Notes: generated from the sequence alone by a model not told the origin. A stretch of DNA of 64,000 bases from JBDGYW01 sp964518955 (GCA_964518955.1 CAZFHS010000017.1:37089-101088), one strand, 5' to 3'; positions 28,212 to 37,066 are shown, numbered from the stretch's first letter. Made by a program: numbers and translations.

Positions 28212-28814
28212 TTATTGACGGCGTATCGAGAGAATCACCACCGGCTCCGCTGGCTGGGATCCACGTACCGGGACCTGAGCGATCTGGTCTACCACGTCAA
28301 TACCGTCCGTGACCCTCGCAAAAACAGCGTAGCCGAAATCGCGCACGCCGTGGTCCAGTATCGTGTTGTCCTCGAGATTGATGAAGAACTGCGAGGTCGC
28401 CGAATTGACCTCCGGCCTGCGGGCCATTGAGAGCGTGCCGCGTTCGTTCAACAGACCGTTGTCTGCTTCGTTCGTAATCGGCGCCCGCACTTCCTTGGGT
28501 TGACCTTCTGTTGTGAATCCGCCGCCCTGCAGTACGAATCCGGGTACGACGCGATGGATGATCGTGCCGTCATAGAAGCATGACTCGATGTACTCGATGA
28601 AGTTTTCGACCGTGATCGGTGCCTGCTCGGGATACAACTCTATAGCTATGTCGCCCATATTCGTCGAAATGACGACGTCGTTGGTCGTGCCGCCGCTGCA
28701 GTCTGTGGCTGCCGCATCCGCCTCACCTACATCGGCTCTTGGAGTTTCGTCTCCGGCGCACGCAACGGACACCGCTAGCGTCAACAAAGCAATGTTCCTG
28801 CTCCAGCTCTTCAT
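28212..28814 (-). CDS. Cyclophilin-type peptidylprolyl isomerase, probable lipoprotein
   Basis: 200 residues. The N-terminus MKSWSRNIALLTLAVSVACAG is a secretion signal, and Cys19 may be lipidated, though the lipobox is not ideal. Then comes a short Ala/Asp/Thr-rich linker and a cyclophilin domain from about 47: ISTNMGDIAIELYPEQAPITVENF, IIHRVVPGFVLQGGGF with the catalytic Arg, NSATSQFFINL, and FARVTDGIDVVDQIA. Core active-site residues are present. It should assist folding of exported proteins by isomerising prolyl bonds. It lies 133 bp downstream of the DUF5916 gene start region, in divergent orientation to the NhaC gene. A second cyclophilin domain is at the left window edge. Confidence 0.9.
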   Translation of the reverse strand: MKSWSRNIALLTLAVSVACAGDETPRADVGEADAAATDCSGGTTNDVVISTNMGDIAIELYPEQAPITVENFIEYIESCFYDGTIIHRVVPGFVLQGGGFTTEGQPKEVRAPITNEADNGLLNERGTLSMARRPEVNSATSQFFINLEDNTILDHGVRDFGYAVFARVTDGIDVVDQIAQVPVRGSQPAEPVVILSIRRQ

Positions 28815-29030
28815 TCGAAAGATCTCCGGTAAATGAGTTTGAGAGAAACATTCTCCATACTCGTCAGTATTCAGTCAAGAGCGGCCCGAAACCGTCCCAG
28901 ACACCCCTTCTCTGACCCCGTGGTTGCGAAGAGGGGTCCCAGCTGCATCTTTGTCACCCGTTCCCGGGCGCGGCGTACTGCGACCTCATCGAGTTTTCTG
29001 GATCTGTAATTGGAAGAGTGAGGAAGAACA

Positions 29031-30431
29031 ATGGAACCCACCTGGACGTCAGTCATTCCGCCACTTCTTGCGGTCGCGCTGGCGTTCATCACCCGTGAAG
29101 CAGTGGTGAGCTTGATCGTGGCATGTGTCGTCGGCGTCGTCTTGCTCGGGCACGGGATTCAGGGCTTTCCAGATCTGCTCACCCGTGCACTCGGCAACGA
29201 AGATTTCATCTGGGTCTGTTCGATCGAAGTCGCGATCGGAGTGCTCGTAGCGTTCCTGCAAGCATCTGGCGCTATCGCGCTTTTCAGAGAGCGAGCTTCG
29301 CGCAGAGTGAACAACCGGAAACAAGTGGGGTTGCTCGGCTGGATGCTCGGTCTGTCGGTGTTTTTCAGCGACTATTTCAGTCCGCTGTTTGTGGGGCCGG
29401 TGATGAGGGACATGACGGACAAGTTCCGAATCTCGCGGGAGAAGCTCGCCTACATCTGCGATTCGACGTCTGCATCGGTGATCACTCTCGTTCCGATCAC
29501 GACGTGGGCGGTGTATCTGAGCGGTCTCGCACTCACGGCTATCAGTCTCGAGAGCAGGGAAGTCGCTCTCTCTCTGTTCATTAGATCGGTTCCATTCAAT
29601 CTCTACTGCATCCTAACGGTCCTGATGGTCTTGGTGATAGTGCTGAAAATCATGCCGGACTTCGGCCCGATGAGAACCGCCGAAGAACGCACGATCAGCA
29701 CCGGCAAGGTCATGCGAGACGGCGCAGTTCCGATGATGGGCAAGGAACTCACCGATCTCGAGGCCAAGACGACGACACGGTCGAACATCTTGCTCAATTT
29801 CTTGCTGCCGGTTGCACTCATTGTGGTTGTGAATATCACGACGTTCGTGATGACCGGGTCTGCAAACGTACTCGGCAGCTTCTTGATCGCGTGCGCCGTA
29901 CTAGGCTCGGTCATGTGGCTGCAGCGAATTGACTCGATCCGCGGCCTGGCGCAGACAGGCATGGCAGGTATCAAGGGAGTCATGCCTGCTATCATGATCC
30001 TGGCGCTAGCATACTGCATCAATCAACTCAGCCAGGAGCTGGGAACCGCACAGTTCGTCGTAGCAGCCACCGAAGCATGGATGGCGCCCGCAGTGGTGCC
30101 GCTTATGGCGTTCATCATAAGCGCCTTTATCAGCTTCGCAACGGGAACTTCCTGGGGCACCTATGCGATAATGGTACCGATAGCGTTGCCGCTCGCAGTG
30201 CAATTCAGCGGTGACCCAATGAGTTCGTTGACAGTCGTCACGTTCGCGGCGGTGGCTGGTGGAGGAGTATTTGGAGATCACTGTTCCCCGCTATCGGACA
30301 CCACTGTGCTTTCATCGCTGGGCAGCGCGTGCGATCATATCGACCACACTCGGACGCAGTTTCCTTACGCTATTGCCGTTGCACTCGTCGTCGCGGTCGC
30401 TTATCTGGCGGTTGGGCTGACCGTGACTTGA
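29031..30431 (+). CDS. NhaC-type Na+/H+ antiporter family membrane transporter
   Basis: 466 residues with about 11-12 hydrophobic helices. The start is ATG 29031 behind AGGAAG. Family signatures are clear: FFSDYFSPLFVGPVMR, CDSTSASVITLVPITTWAVYLSG, FATGTSWGTYAIMVPIALPLA, and the late GGGVFGDHCSPLSDTTVLSSLGSACDHIDHTRTQ, the conserved discontinuous-helix motif of NhaC and related ion/solute antiporters. The family exchanges Na+ for H+ or organic acids and amino acids across the cytoplasmic membrane. The ion here is not certain. The upstream 216 bp to the cyclophilin gene contain a GACCCC/GGGGTC hairpin (28914-28938) but no gene. Confidence 0.9.
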   Translation: MEPTWTSVIPPLLAVALAFITREAVVSLIVACVVGVVLLGHGIQGFPDLLTRALGNEDFIWVCSIEVAIGVLVAFLQASGAIALFRERASRRVNNRKQVGLLGWMLGLSVFFSDYFSPLFVGPVMRDMTDKFRISREKLAYICDSTSASVITLVPITTWAVYLSGLALTAISLESREVALSLFIRSVPFNLYCILTVLMVLVIVLKIMPDFGPMRTAEERTISTGKVMRDGAVPMMGKELTDLEAKTTTRSNILLNFLLPVALIVVVNITTFVMTGSANVLGSFLIACAVLGSVMWLQRIDSIRGLAQTGMAGIKGVMPAIMILALAYCINQLSQELGTAQFVVAATEAWMAPAVVPLMAFIISAFISFATGTSWGTYAIMVPIALPLAVQFSGDPMSSLTVVTFAAVAGGGVFGDHCSPLSDTTVLSSLGSACDHIDHTRTQFPYAIAVALVVAVAYLAVGLTVT

Positions 30432-30444
30432 CCACCCGTCCGCC

Positions 30445-32466
30445 CTACCGCCTCTTCCCGAACGAGAGACTTCGCACTCTTGCGTTTGAAGCCCTGAAGC
30501 CCGAAACCTCACCGTTGCCGTCGCGGGTGAAACTCAGTTCGCGTATGAACCATTGGTTCGTAACGAAGGAATCTCTTCCGATTGGAGTGAGTGTCATCGA
30601 GCCAAGACGCAGATGGCCGGCAATCAGCGAGTCGCCATCCAATTCGACCGTATATGTGGCGTCCAACTCCTGTGCGTAGAAGAGCCCTACATAGTCCTCC
30701 AGCCGGACAGCATCTGCGTCGAATGGGTCAAGGCGTCGGGCACTAACCCGAGAGCCAGGTTCTTCCAACCTCAGTTCGGTAACTGCGCCACTCGCATCGC
30801 GAGAGAATTGGATGTACTGCTGGCTTCCATCAACGAGGAACCTATCCACCTCGAGCTGCACCAATGTCACTTGCTGGCGTTCTGACGTACTCGCGAGTAG
30901 GCGGTCACCATCTCGAGAAATGGCCATCACCACTCCTGCACCGAGATCGTAATCACCCAAATATTCGGTGACCCGCGCTCGATCGCTAATTACCGACGCT
31001 CCTATGCTCGTGCCATCCCCATTGCTTGTCCGTGCAACCGTGAACTCGTTTTCCAAGAACAGTTCTGCGACCTGCCGAGCCAGTCTTCCGGCGTCGATGC
31101 TCGCGAGATTCGCCATTAGGACAACACTCAGGCGGTGATACGGGAAACGAAGGAGGTAGGCCCTGTATCCGGCGTCAGCACCTGCGTGGTACAATGCCAA
31201 CAAACCCCGGTAGGAGCCAATAGCCTGTCCCATTGCATAGTCGAGCGTGTCTCCGCTGTTCAGAACACCGCGCGTCCTCATTTGCCGGATGATGTCGGGG
31301 CCACCCACCTCACCAGTTTCGAAGTTCACAGCCCATTTCACGAGATCTTCGAGAGTTGTAAAAAGGCTCGTGGCTCCGACGTTTGCGTAGCTCAGCACCG
31401 CCTTCTTGAATCCACCGGCCGGATTGAACTGGTAGGAGTATGCCCTGTTGGGAACAACGGTCTGGTGATCGTCGTGAAAGTGCGTGTTTTCCATACCGAG
31501 TGGCGCGAATATGTGTTGTTCCGTCCACGATCGAAAAGACTGCCCAGTCACACGCGCAACAATTTCTGCGAGAAGGGTGAAGCCGGTGTTGGTATACAAA
31601 TATTCGGTGCCAGGATCGAAGTTGAGTTCCCGCTGCCGTTCGACCAACCTGAGAATCTGGTCTCGCGTAATCACGTCATCCATGCGCCACCCAGCCATTG
31701 TCAGCAGACTCCACTGGTCTCTGAGGCCGCTCGAATGGTGCAATAGGTGGCGTATCGTGATCGTGTGCCCATAGTCGTGCAAATCGGGCAGGTAGGTGCG
31801 AATGTCATCGCCGAGCGATAGTCTGCCTTGGGCTGCAAGCATCAAAACCGCGAACGCTGTGAACTGCTTCGAAACGGAGGCTACGTGAAATACACTCGAT
31901 TGATCTATCGGGATATCATATTCGAGTTGTGCGAGCCCGTATCCGCCGGTGTGGACAATCTCACCATCGCGGACCACCGCTACTGCTGCGCCGGGAGTGC
32001 TGTCTCGGTCCCACGCTGCGAAGAGTTGGTCGACCTTTTGGCTCAGGTTCGCGTCGGCAGGTCCCAGGCGCTCGAGTGTGATCGTATAGGCCCCGGCTTC
32101 CGGTCCCCGCACTCGAGGCAGGACGGCGATCCAATACCAGGCGGAGGTCTCCGGAACGAACGAAATGTGTTCCAAACCATTGGCACCGTCCGGGCCTTCT
32201 CCGGTGGTCAAGACCTCGCCGCGGGAATCGAGGACACTGACGTAAACGTCGATTCCTCTGTGATCGACCGTCGCGAACATGAACTGCCCCGCGTCGAGCT
32301 GTACTGCGTACGCGTGTCTGTCCCCTGTGACGAGTTGCCTCTGAACCGGTTCACCCAATACGAGCTGCCTGCTCTGCGCCTGTGGTGACGCCGAGTCGAA
32401 AGCCGCCAGGTTGGCGCACAGGGCCAGCGTCAAGACAATCGATCTGTGTATCAGGGCTTTTTGCAC
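30445..32466 (-). CDS. Secreted class C beta-lactamase-like serine hydrolase with N-terminal PPC-like and C-terminal beta domains
   Basis: 673 residues; the start is GTG 32466 with AAGAAGG upstream. A signal peptide (VLTLALCANLAAFDSASPQAQ) is followed by a beta-rich pre-peptidase-type domain at about 35-135 (RQLVTGDRHAYAVQLDAGQFMFATV). The penicillin-binding/beta-lactamase fold is at about 140-500: SVSK with nucleophile Ser197 and Lys200, YTN (Tyr291, Asn293), and a C-terminal H-x-G-x-D-like YHAGADAGYRAY. A final beta domain (about 530-673) resembles the lipocalin-like tail of DUF3471-type hydrolases. These enzymes include D-aminopeptidases and esterases; antibiotic resistance is not implied. 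It is convergent with the NhaC gene (13 bp) and divergent from the SAM-II-controlled gene. Confidence 0.9.
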   Translation of the reverse strand: MQKALIHRSIVLTLALCANLAAFDSASPQAQSRQLVLGEPVQRQLVTGDRHAYAVQLDAGQFMFATVDHRGIDVYVSVLDSRGEVLTTGEGPDGANGLEHISFVPETSAWYWIAVLPRVRGPEAGAYTITLERLGPADANLSQKVDQLFAAWDRDSTPGAAVAVVRDGEIVHTGGYGLAQLEYDIPIDQSSVFHVASVSKQFTAFAVLMLAAQGRLSLGDDIRTYLPDLHDYGHTITIRHLLHHSSGLRDQWSLLTMAGWRMDDVITRDQILRLVERQRELNFDPGTEYLYTNTGFTLLAEIVARVTGQSFRSWTEQHIFAPLGMENTHFHDDHQTVVPNRAYSYQFNPAGGFKKAVLSYANVGATSLFTTLEDLVKWAVNFETGEVGGPDIIRQMRTRGVLNSGDTLDYAMGQAIGSYRGLLALYHAGADAGYRAYLLRFPYHRLSVVLMANLASIDAGRLARQVAELFLENEFTVARTSNGDGTSIGASVISDRARVTEYLGDYDLGAGVVMAISRDGDRLLASTSERQQVTLVQLEVDRFLVDGSQQYIQFSRDASGAVTELRLEEPGSRVSARRLDPFDADAVRLEDYVGLFYAQELDATYTVELDGDSLIAGHLRLGSMTLTPIGRDSFVTNQWFIRELSFTRDGNGEVSGFRASNARVRSLSFGKRR

Positions 32467-32707
32467 ACGTGCCTTCTTCTACGGTGATGGTTCCACTCGT
32501 GACCGCACCAGACAATTTACTGCTCCGTACTGGCGATGCGCGGCTATCTGTTTTGTGTCTCGGCTTCATAGCCGAGAGTCTCCCGGCAGAATACGCAAGA
32601 AACGCGGCAGTGTTCCCCGCTTCTCATATGTGAGCACCTTTGGGTGATCGTGGGATCCCACTTTCGGCAAACCACATTGCTCCCTAGCTTTAGCGACAAC
32701 AATCGAA
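32467..32707. other. Upstream part of long divergent intergenic region with several small palindromes
   Basis: This is the only spacer longer than 300 bp in the window (32467-32804). Besides the riboswitch it holds CTCA-TATG-TGAG near 32622, CACC-TTTG-GGTG at 32635-32646, and the perfect palindrome GTGGGATCCCAC at 32650-32661. No open frame with a ribosome site is seen. The promoters of both divergent genes must lie here, but I cannot place them with confidence. Confidence 0.4.
32689..32697 (+). promoter_or_regulatory. 9-nt element complementary to the 3' core of the SAM-II aptamer
   Basis: TTTAGCGAC is the exact reverse complement of GTCGCTAAA at 32746-32754. That stretch includes the last three bases of the pseudoknot strand and the GCTAAA ligand-contact segment. 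If it is transcribed, pairing would exclude the SAM-bound fold. The transcription start is unknown, so the role is inference. Confidence 0.4.
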
Positions 32708-32756
32708 TCGTGGTGATTTGCGGATATTGCAGCCACGCTAAACAAGTCGCTAAAAA
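32708..32756 (+). promoter_or_regulatory. SAM-II riboswitch aptamer
   Basis: The segment matches the SAM-II class nearly throughout. P1 pairs CGTGG (32709-32713) with CCACG (32733-32737). The loop has TGATTTG and ATTGCAG. The pseudoknot pairs GATTTG (32715-32720) with CAAGTC (32743-32748), one G-U pair. The conserved 3' GCTAAAAA is at 32749-32756. SAM-II RNAs bind S-adenosylmethionine and shut off methionine or SAM synthesis genes, and the gene just downstream is a methionine-pathway fusion, an independent check. The class is best known from Alphaproteobacteria. Seen: motif and pairings. Known: class function. Inferred: repression of the downstream gene by SAM. Confidence 0.93.
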
Positions 32757-32760
32757 CCCG

Positions 32761-32787
32761 CCTCGGCGCGCTTTGCGACGAGGTTTT
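32761..32787 (+). terminator. Intrinsic-terminator-like hairpin between riboswitch and gene
   Basis: CCTCG (32761-32765) pairs with CGAGG (32779-32783), and CGC with GCG inside across one G-A mismatch, followed by TTTT (32784-32787). It begins 4 bases after the aptamer and ends 8 bases before the GGAGGA ribosome site, so it probably serves as the expression platform by premature termination. Confidence 0.6.
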
Positions 32788-32804
32788 GTGTTGTGGAGGA
32801 TTTG

Positions 32805-34646
32805 ATGGGCCAGACGCTCGAGAATGCCATTGCGGACGGCAAGGTTCACGTCTTTGACGGCGCGATGGGAACGGTGCTGTACGGCAAAGGCATATTCGTG
32901 AATGTGTGCTATGACGAACTCAACCTCAGGCAACCGAAGTTGGTTCGTGAAGTGCACGAAGCCTACCTGGCGGTCGGTGCTGAGATTCTGGAAACCAACA
33001 CTTTTGGGGCCAACCCCATCAAACTCGACGGGTTTGGACTCGAACCGCAGACGGCAGAGATCAACGCGACAGCTGCTCGTTTGGCGAAGGAAGTGGCAGG
33101 CGATTCAGCGCACGTAGTTGGCGCCATCGGTCCGCTCGGGATTCGGATTGAGCCGTTCGGGCCTACGAGCAGAGAAGAGGCGCGCGACTATTTCAAAAGG
33201 CAAGCCACCGGCCTGTTGGATGGTGGAGTCGACGGATTCATTGTCGAGACCTTCAACGACCTATCGGAAATACGCGAAGCGATTGCCGCTGTGCGCGAGG
33301 TCAGCACACTGCCGTTGTTCGCCCAAATGACCATAGGCGGGGATCAGAAGACGGGATTCGGCACGGATGTCCCGACCATCGCCGCTCGGCTGACTGAATG
33401 GGGAGCCGATGTGGTCGGTGTGAATTGTTCTGTGGGCCCCTCCGTGGTGCTCGACGCGGTGGAGGAACTCGCCAAACACACTGAAAGACCGATTGCAGCA
33501 CAGCCGAACGCGGGAATTCCCAGGGATGTAGGCGACCGGAAGATATATATGGCCAGCCCGGAGTACGTTGCGACGTACGCGAAGTTCATGATTGAGAAGG
33601 GGGCCAAATTCGTAGGTGGGTGTTGCGGCACGACCCCGGAACACATTCGCGAAGTCTGCAACTACGTTGCCAGCACGCAAATTCGCCAGGATGTAACGCA
33701 CGTCAGCACCGTCGACATTCAGGCAATGGCGGAAAGAGACGCGATTCCCCTGGAAGAACGATCGAGCTGGGGCGCGAAGATCGCCGCCGGAGAGCTCGTG
33801 ACGAGCATCGAGATAGTTCCGCCCAAAGGTGCGGATGCATCCCCCATGTTCGAACAATGCCGGATGCTCAAGAGCGCAGGAGCAGATGCCGTAAACGTCC
33901 CGGATGGTCCCAGGGCACAGAGCAGAATGGGCACGCTGCCTTCTTGCCTGATGATTGAACGTGAGGTTGGGCTCGAGACGGTCATGCACTATTGCTGCCG
34001 CGACCGGAACCTCCTCGGCATGATGAGTGACTTGCTCGGGGCGTCGGCCGCGGGTTTGCGAAACCTCCTGATCATTACCGGCGACCCTCCGAAGATGGGG
34101 CCGTATCCTGACGCGACCGCCGTATTCGACATCGACGCGATTGGGTTGACGAATCTCGCCTACAGGCTCAACCACGGCATGGACCTCGGACAAAACCCCA
34201 TAGGCGAGCCAACGAGGTTCGTGATCGGGGTAGGTGTGAACCCAGTCGCTGTCGTTTACGATCGAGAGATTTCTCGGTTCGCCTGGAAGGTGGATGCGGG
34301 AGCCGACTTCGCCATAACCCAACCTGTTTTCGATATCGCTCGGTTCGAGGACTTCCTGCACGATGTCGAAAGTCTTCAGACACCGATCGTAATGGGGATC
34401 TGGCCGCTCGTATCGATACGCAACGCGGAGTTTCTCGCCAACGAGGTTCCAGGGGTAAGCATACCCGACGAGATCATGGCTCGTATGCGGAAGGCGCAGG
34501 AAGAGGGGAAAGAAGCAGCCCTTGCTGAGGGGGTGGCCATCGCCCGGCAGACCCTCGACGTCTTCAAGGGCTCCATACAAGGAGTGCAGGTTGCAGCACC
34601 GTTCGGGCGCGTGGATCGAGCGATAGAGGTTCTGGAAGCGCTGTAG
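32805..34646 (+). CDS. Bifunctional homocysteine S-methyltransferase / 5,10-methylenetetrahydrofolate reductase
   Basis: The start is ATG 32805 with GGAGGA at 32795-32800; GTG 32793 overlaps that site and is rejected. 613 residues. Residues 1-290 are a Pfam-type homocysteine S-methyltransferase barrel with zinc ligands Cys208 (GVNCSVG) and Cys273-Cys274 (GGCCGTTPEHI). Residues about 310-613 are a MetF-type reductase (SIEIVPPKGAD, DGPRAQSR, LLIITGDPPKMG, QPVFDIARFEDFL). The same fusion is known as YitJ in Bacillus. The reductase makes 5-methyl-THF with NAD(P)H and FAD; the other half transfers a methyl group to homocysteine to yield methionine. A SAM-II riboswitch sits directly upstream, fitting feedback control. 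The kinase gene follows after 18 bp. Confidence 0.95.
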   Translation: MGQTLENAIADGKVHVFDGAMGTVLYGKGIFVNVCYDELNLRQPKLVREVHEAYLAVGAEILETNTFGANPIKLDGFGLEPQTAEINATAARLAKEVAGDSAHVVGAIGPLGIRIEPFGPTSREEARDYFKRQATGLLDGGVDGFIVETFNDLSEIREAIAAVREVSTLPLFAQMTIGGDQKTGFGTDVPTIAARLTEWGADVVGVNCSVGPSVVLDAVEELAKHTERPIAAQPNAGIPRDVGDRKIYMASPEYVATYAKFMIEKGAKFVGGCCGTTPEHIREVCNYVASTQIRQDVTHVSTVDIQAMAERDAIPLEERSSWGAKIAAGELVTSIEIVPPKGADASPMFEQCRMLKSAGADAVNVPDGPRAQSRMGTLPSCLMIEREVGLETVMHYCCRDRNLLGMMSDLLGASAAGLRNLLIITGDPPKMGPYPDATAVFDIDAIGLTNLAYRLNHGMDLGQNPIGEPTRFVIGVGVNPVAVVYDREISRFAWKVDAGADFAITQPVFDIARFEDFLHDVESLQTPIVMGIWPLVSIRNAEFLANEVPGVSIPDEIMARMRKAQEEGKEAALAEGVAIARQTLDVFKGSIQGVQVAAPFGRVDRAIEVLEAL

Positions 34647-34664
34647 TCGCTGTACGTTATCACG

Positions 34665-36260
34665 ATGAGCGACATCCCCTCCGCGCTGCAATCTGCGTTG
34701 CCAGACCACTATGTGCTCCAGCGGGTAGTTGGACGCGGGGGTATGGCGACGGTGTATTTGGCGTTGGACGAGAAGCATCGGCGCAACGTTGCGGTGAAGG
34801 TTTTACGACCTGACCTCGCAGCGTCGATCGGGTCCGAGAGGTTCCTCAAAGAGATCGAAATCGCTGCCTCGCTCAATCATCCGCATATCCTGATGCTCAT
34901 CGATTCCGGTGAAGCGGGCGACTACCTCTACTACGTGATGCCGTTCGTTTCTGGCGAATCGTTGCGCGATAGGCTGGTCCGCGAAACACGCTTCGAACCC
35001 TCAACGTCGATTGCCATAGCAAAGGAAGTCGCTGACGCACTCGACTACGCGCACCGGCAGGGTGTTGTGCATCGTGATATCAAACCGGAGAACATTCTGT
35101 TTTCTGAAGGCCATGCGGTGGTGGCCGACTTCGGCATCGCCAAAGCGATCATGACCGCGGGGACAGAAAACCTGACTCGGTCGGGCTTCCCGCTTGGTAC
35201 ACCGGGCTACATGAGCCCCGAGCAGGCGGCGGGTCAGACGGATCTCGGTAACCGCACTGACGTTTACAGCCTTGCGTGCGTGGTCTACGAAACGTTGGTC
35301 GGCGACACGCCAGGCATGTGGGTTCCGGAAGAGACAGTAAGAATGCGACGGTTCGTTGATGCGCCTCCAAAGCATCGCGAACTGCTGGATCTTCTGCCGG
35401 GTTCACTCGAGCAAACGCTCGTCCAGGCAATGGCGCTCCGTCAAGAAAGCCGCTACGAAACACCCGGCAAGTTTGTGGAGATGCTCGAGTTGAGTCTTGC
35501 CGGTGGCCCACGCTTCGACGAAGCCCACGCGAAGCAGATCGTTGCACGTGCCGCGGAAATTCAGGCAGCGAAACGCACGGAAGAAGAAGGGTACTCTCTG
35601 GGGGGAATCCAGCAGGTCGCGGCTGAGGTGGGTATCCCGCCTGAGCAAGTCGACGAGGCGCTCGATGCACTGAACAACGTTACAGGTGGGCTCGTACATG
35701 GCGGAATCATGGGGGTCTCTGAGAAGCTGGAGCTGGAGCGGTTTGTGGACTACGAGATCTCCGAGCCCGACTATGCGGTATTGCTGGAGGAAATTCGCAT
35801 TTCCCTAGGGGAGATAGGCAACATCAACGAGACTCTTGGAAATGCACTCTCATGGAGTTCGCCACCGCAAGCGACCGGCAGGAAGGCACAGATCCTGATC
35901 AGTCCAAAGGCTGGCCAAACCCGCATTAGAATCACGGACGACGCAAGTGTTTCCAGTGCGATCGTCATGATACCAATATCGGCGGTGAGCCTCGTTCTCA
36001 TCGGGGTGTCCGGAGCTATCCTGGCCGAAGGCTTTGGCGTCTCGACGCTGCCGACCGTTTTGTCGGCGCTCGGGATTTCGGCCACGTTCTTCACCACATC
36101 CTACTGGCTGGCCCGACGATCGACGGCGAAAGAGATGAAGAAACGGCTGACTGTTGTCGCTGGCCTGATGGACCGGCTAGTCAACTACGTCCGCGACCGG
36201 GGCAATCGCAGACTGCCGCCGAAACCAGACGCTCAGGACCCCTCGCACACAGTCACTTAG
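34665..36260 (+). CDS. Hanks-type serine/threonine protein kinase with C-terminal membrane segments
   Basis: 531 residues. Kinase domain at 16-275: glycine loop VVGRGGMATVYLA, ATP lysine Lys45 (VAVKVL), catalytic loop HRDIKPEN (Asp138), DFG at 155-157 and GTPGYMSPEQ. All catalytic residues are present. Residues 290-390 carry a helical linker (AEIQAAKRTEEEGYSLGGIQQVAAEVG). About 425-490 contain two hydrophobic helices (AIVMIPISAVSLVLIGVSGAIL; LSALGISATFFTTSYWLA), an arrangement in which the kinase and both termini face the cytoplasm. No external sensor domain is evident. It phosphorylates Ser/Thr of unknown targets; the PP2C protein at 24954 may oppose it. It lies 18 bp after the methyltransferase gene and is probably co-transcribed. 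Confidence 0.94.
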   Translation: MSDIPSALQSALPDHYVLQRVVGRGGMATVYLALDEKHRRNVAVKVLRPDLAASIGSERFLKEIEIAASLNHPHILMLIDSGEAGDYLYYVMPFVSGESLRDRLVRETRFEPSTSIAIAKEVADALDYAHRQGVVHRDIKPENILFSEGHAVVADFGIAKAIMTAGTENLTRSGFPLGTPGYMSPEQAAGQTDLGNRTDVYSLACVVYETLVGDTPGMWVPEETVRMRRFVDAPPKHRELLDLLPGSLEQTLVQAMALRQESRYETPGKFVEMLELSLAGGPRFDEAHAKQIVARAAEIQAAKRTEEEGYSLGGIQQVAAEVGIPPEQVDEALDALNNVTGGLVHGGIMGVSEKLELERFVDYEISEPDYAVLLEEIRISLGEIGNINETLGNALSWSSPPQATGRKAQILISPKAGQTRIRITDDASVSSAIVMIPISAVSLVLIGVSGAILAEGFGVSTLPTVLSALGISATFFTTSYWLARRSTAKEMKKRLTVVAGLMDRLVNYVRDRGNRRLPPKPDAQDPSHTVT

Positions 36261-36270
36261 ATTCCCGCAC

Positions 36271-36292
36271 CATTCCCCATTCCCCATTCCCC
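36271..36292. repeat. Tandem CATTCCC repeat, C-rich on the plus strand
   Basis: Three 7-bp units give four runs of C with the following CCACCC. The minus strand therefore reads as G runs separated by short AAT loops, which fits a G-quadruplex pattern. It lies in the 48-bp convergent spacer between the kinase and DUF2461 genes. Confidence 0.6.
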
Positions 36293-36308
36293 ACCCACCG
36301 CTCACTCA

Positions 36309-36998
36309 CTACCAATCACACCCTACCGCTTTCGTGAGGAAACGCATGAACGGAGTAGCTGCCCGAGCTGTCTTCACATAGCGTTCCAAAAAGTCGGGCA
36401 AGAAGATCTCATCGACGTCGAAGGGCGTTATCGCGACGAAGTCCTTCCTCTTCAAGTCGTCGATCATCGGGTGATCCGGATCGTATCCCTTGGGTGCGCG
36501 CTTCAGCGATTCACCTGCGAGTTCGTAGTTCGACTTGAACGTCTTGCCCGTTACTGCGCGTTTCCATTCTGCCTTGTTGTCGGCGATGGAGTCACGAATC
36601 TCACTGAGTGCAGTTGAATCAGGATGCCATATTCCTACGCCGCCGAAAACATTGCCGGGTTCTAGATGTAGATAAAACCCTGGTGTATGCACGTCCTTGC
36701 CGGCCTCGTGCCGGAATTGCACCGCTGCCCAAGTCTTGTACGGACTCTTGTCTTTCGAGAAACGAGTATCTCGGTGGATACGGAATATCGAACCGCCATT
36801 CTTTCGCGGGTCTGCGAGAAAATACGGGCTGATCTTCTTCAGTTTGGGCCCGAAGTCGACCACAAATCGGGCTAGCGGCTCTCGCACTTCCTGCTCGAAT
36901 CGTTTCTTGTTTGCGGTGAACCACTCGCGATTGTTGTTCCGCTTGAGCTGCCGCAGGAAGGTCATCAATTCTGGGCCGAAATGAGGTTCTTTGGGCAT
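36309..36998 (-). CDS. DUF2461-family protein
   Basis: The start is ATG 36998 (MPKEPHFGPELMTFL); the longer frame upstream reads through a low-complexity purine tract and is rejected. 229 residues, cytoplasmic. Signatures of the DUF2461/TIGR02453 family: FLRQLKRNNNREWFTANKKRFE, FRIHRDTRFSKDKSPYKTWAAVQFRH, GFYLHLEPGNVFGGVGIWHPD and FVAITPFDVDEIFLPDFLERYVKTA. The family is widespread and conserved but has no established biochemical role that I can state. It is transcribed away from glnS across a 179-bp spacer rich in G tracts. Confidence 0.9.
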   Translation of the reverse strand: MPKEPHFGPELMTFLRQLKRNNNREWFTANKKRFEQEVREPLARFVVDFGPKLKKISPYFLADPRKNGGSIFRIHRDTRFSKDKSPYKTWAAVQFRHEAGKDVHTPGFYLHLEPGNVFGGVGIWHPDSTALSEIRDSIADNKAEWKRAVTGKTFKSNYELAGESLKRAPKGYDPDHPMIDDLKRKDFVAITPFDVDEIFLPDFLERYVKTARAATPFMRFLTKAVGCDW

Positions 36999-37066
36999 GG
37001 TCGGGCCTGCGTGTCTGAGGTTGGAGGTTGTGAGTAATGATAATGCAGGAGGGAGGTTGCAGGAGA

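Noticed and set aside
30445..32466. Antibiotic-resistance beta-lactamase
   Set aside because: The class C-like fold has SxxK and YxN, but the added domains and secreted context match peptidase/esterase relatives; resistance cannot be inferred.
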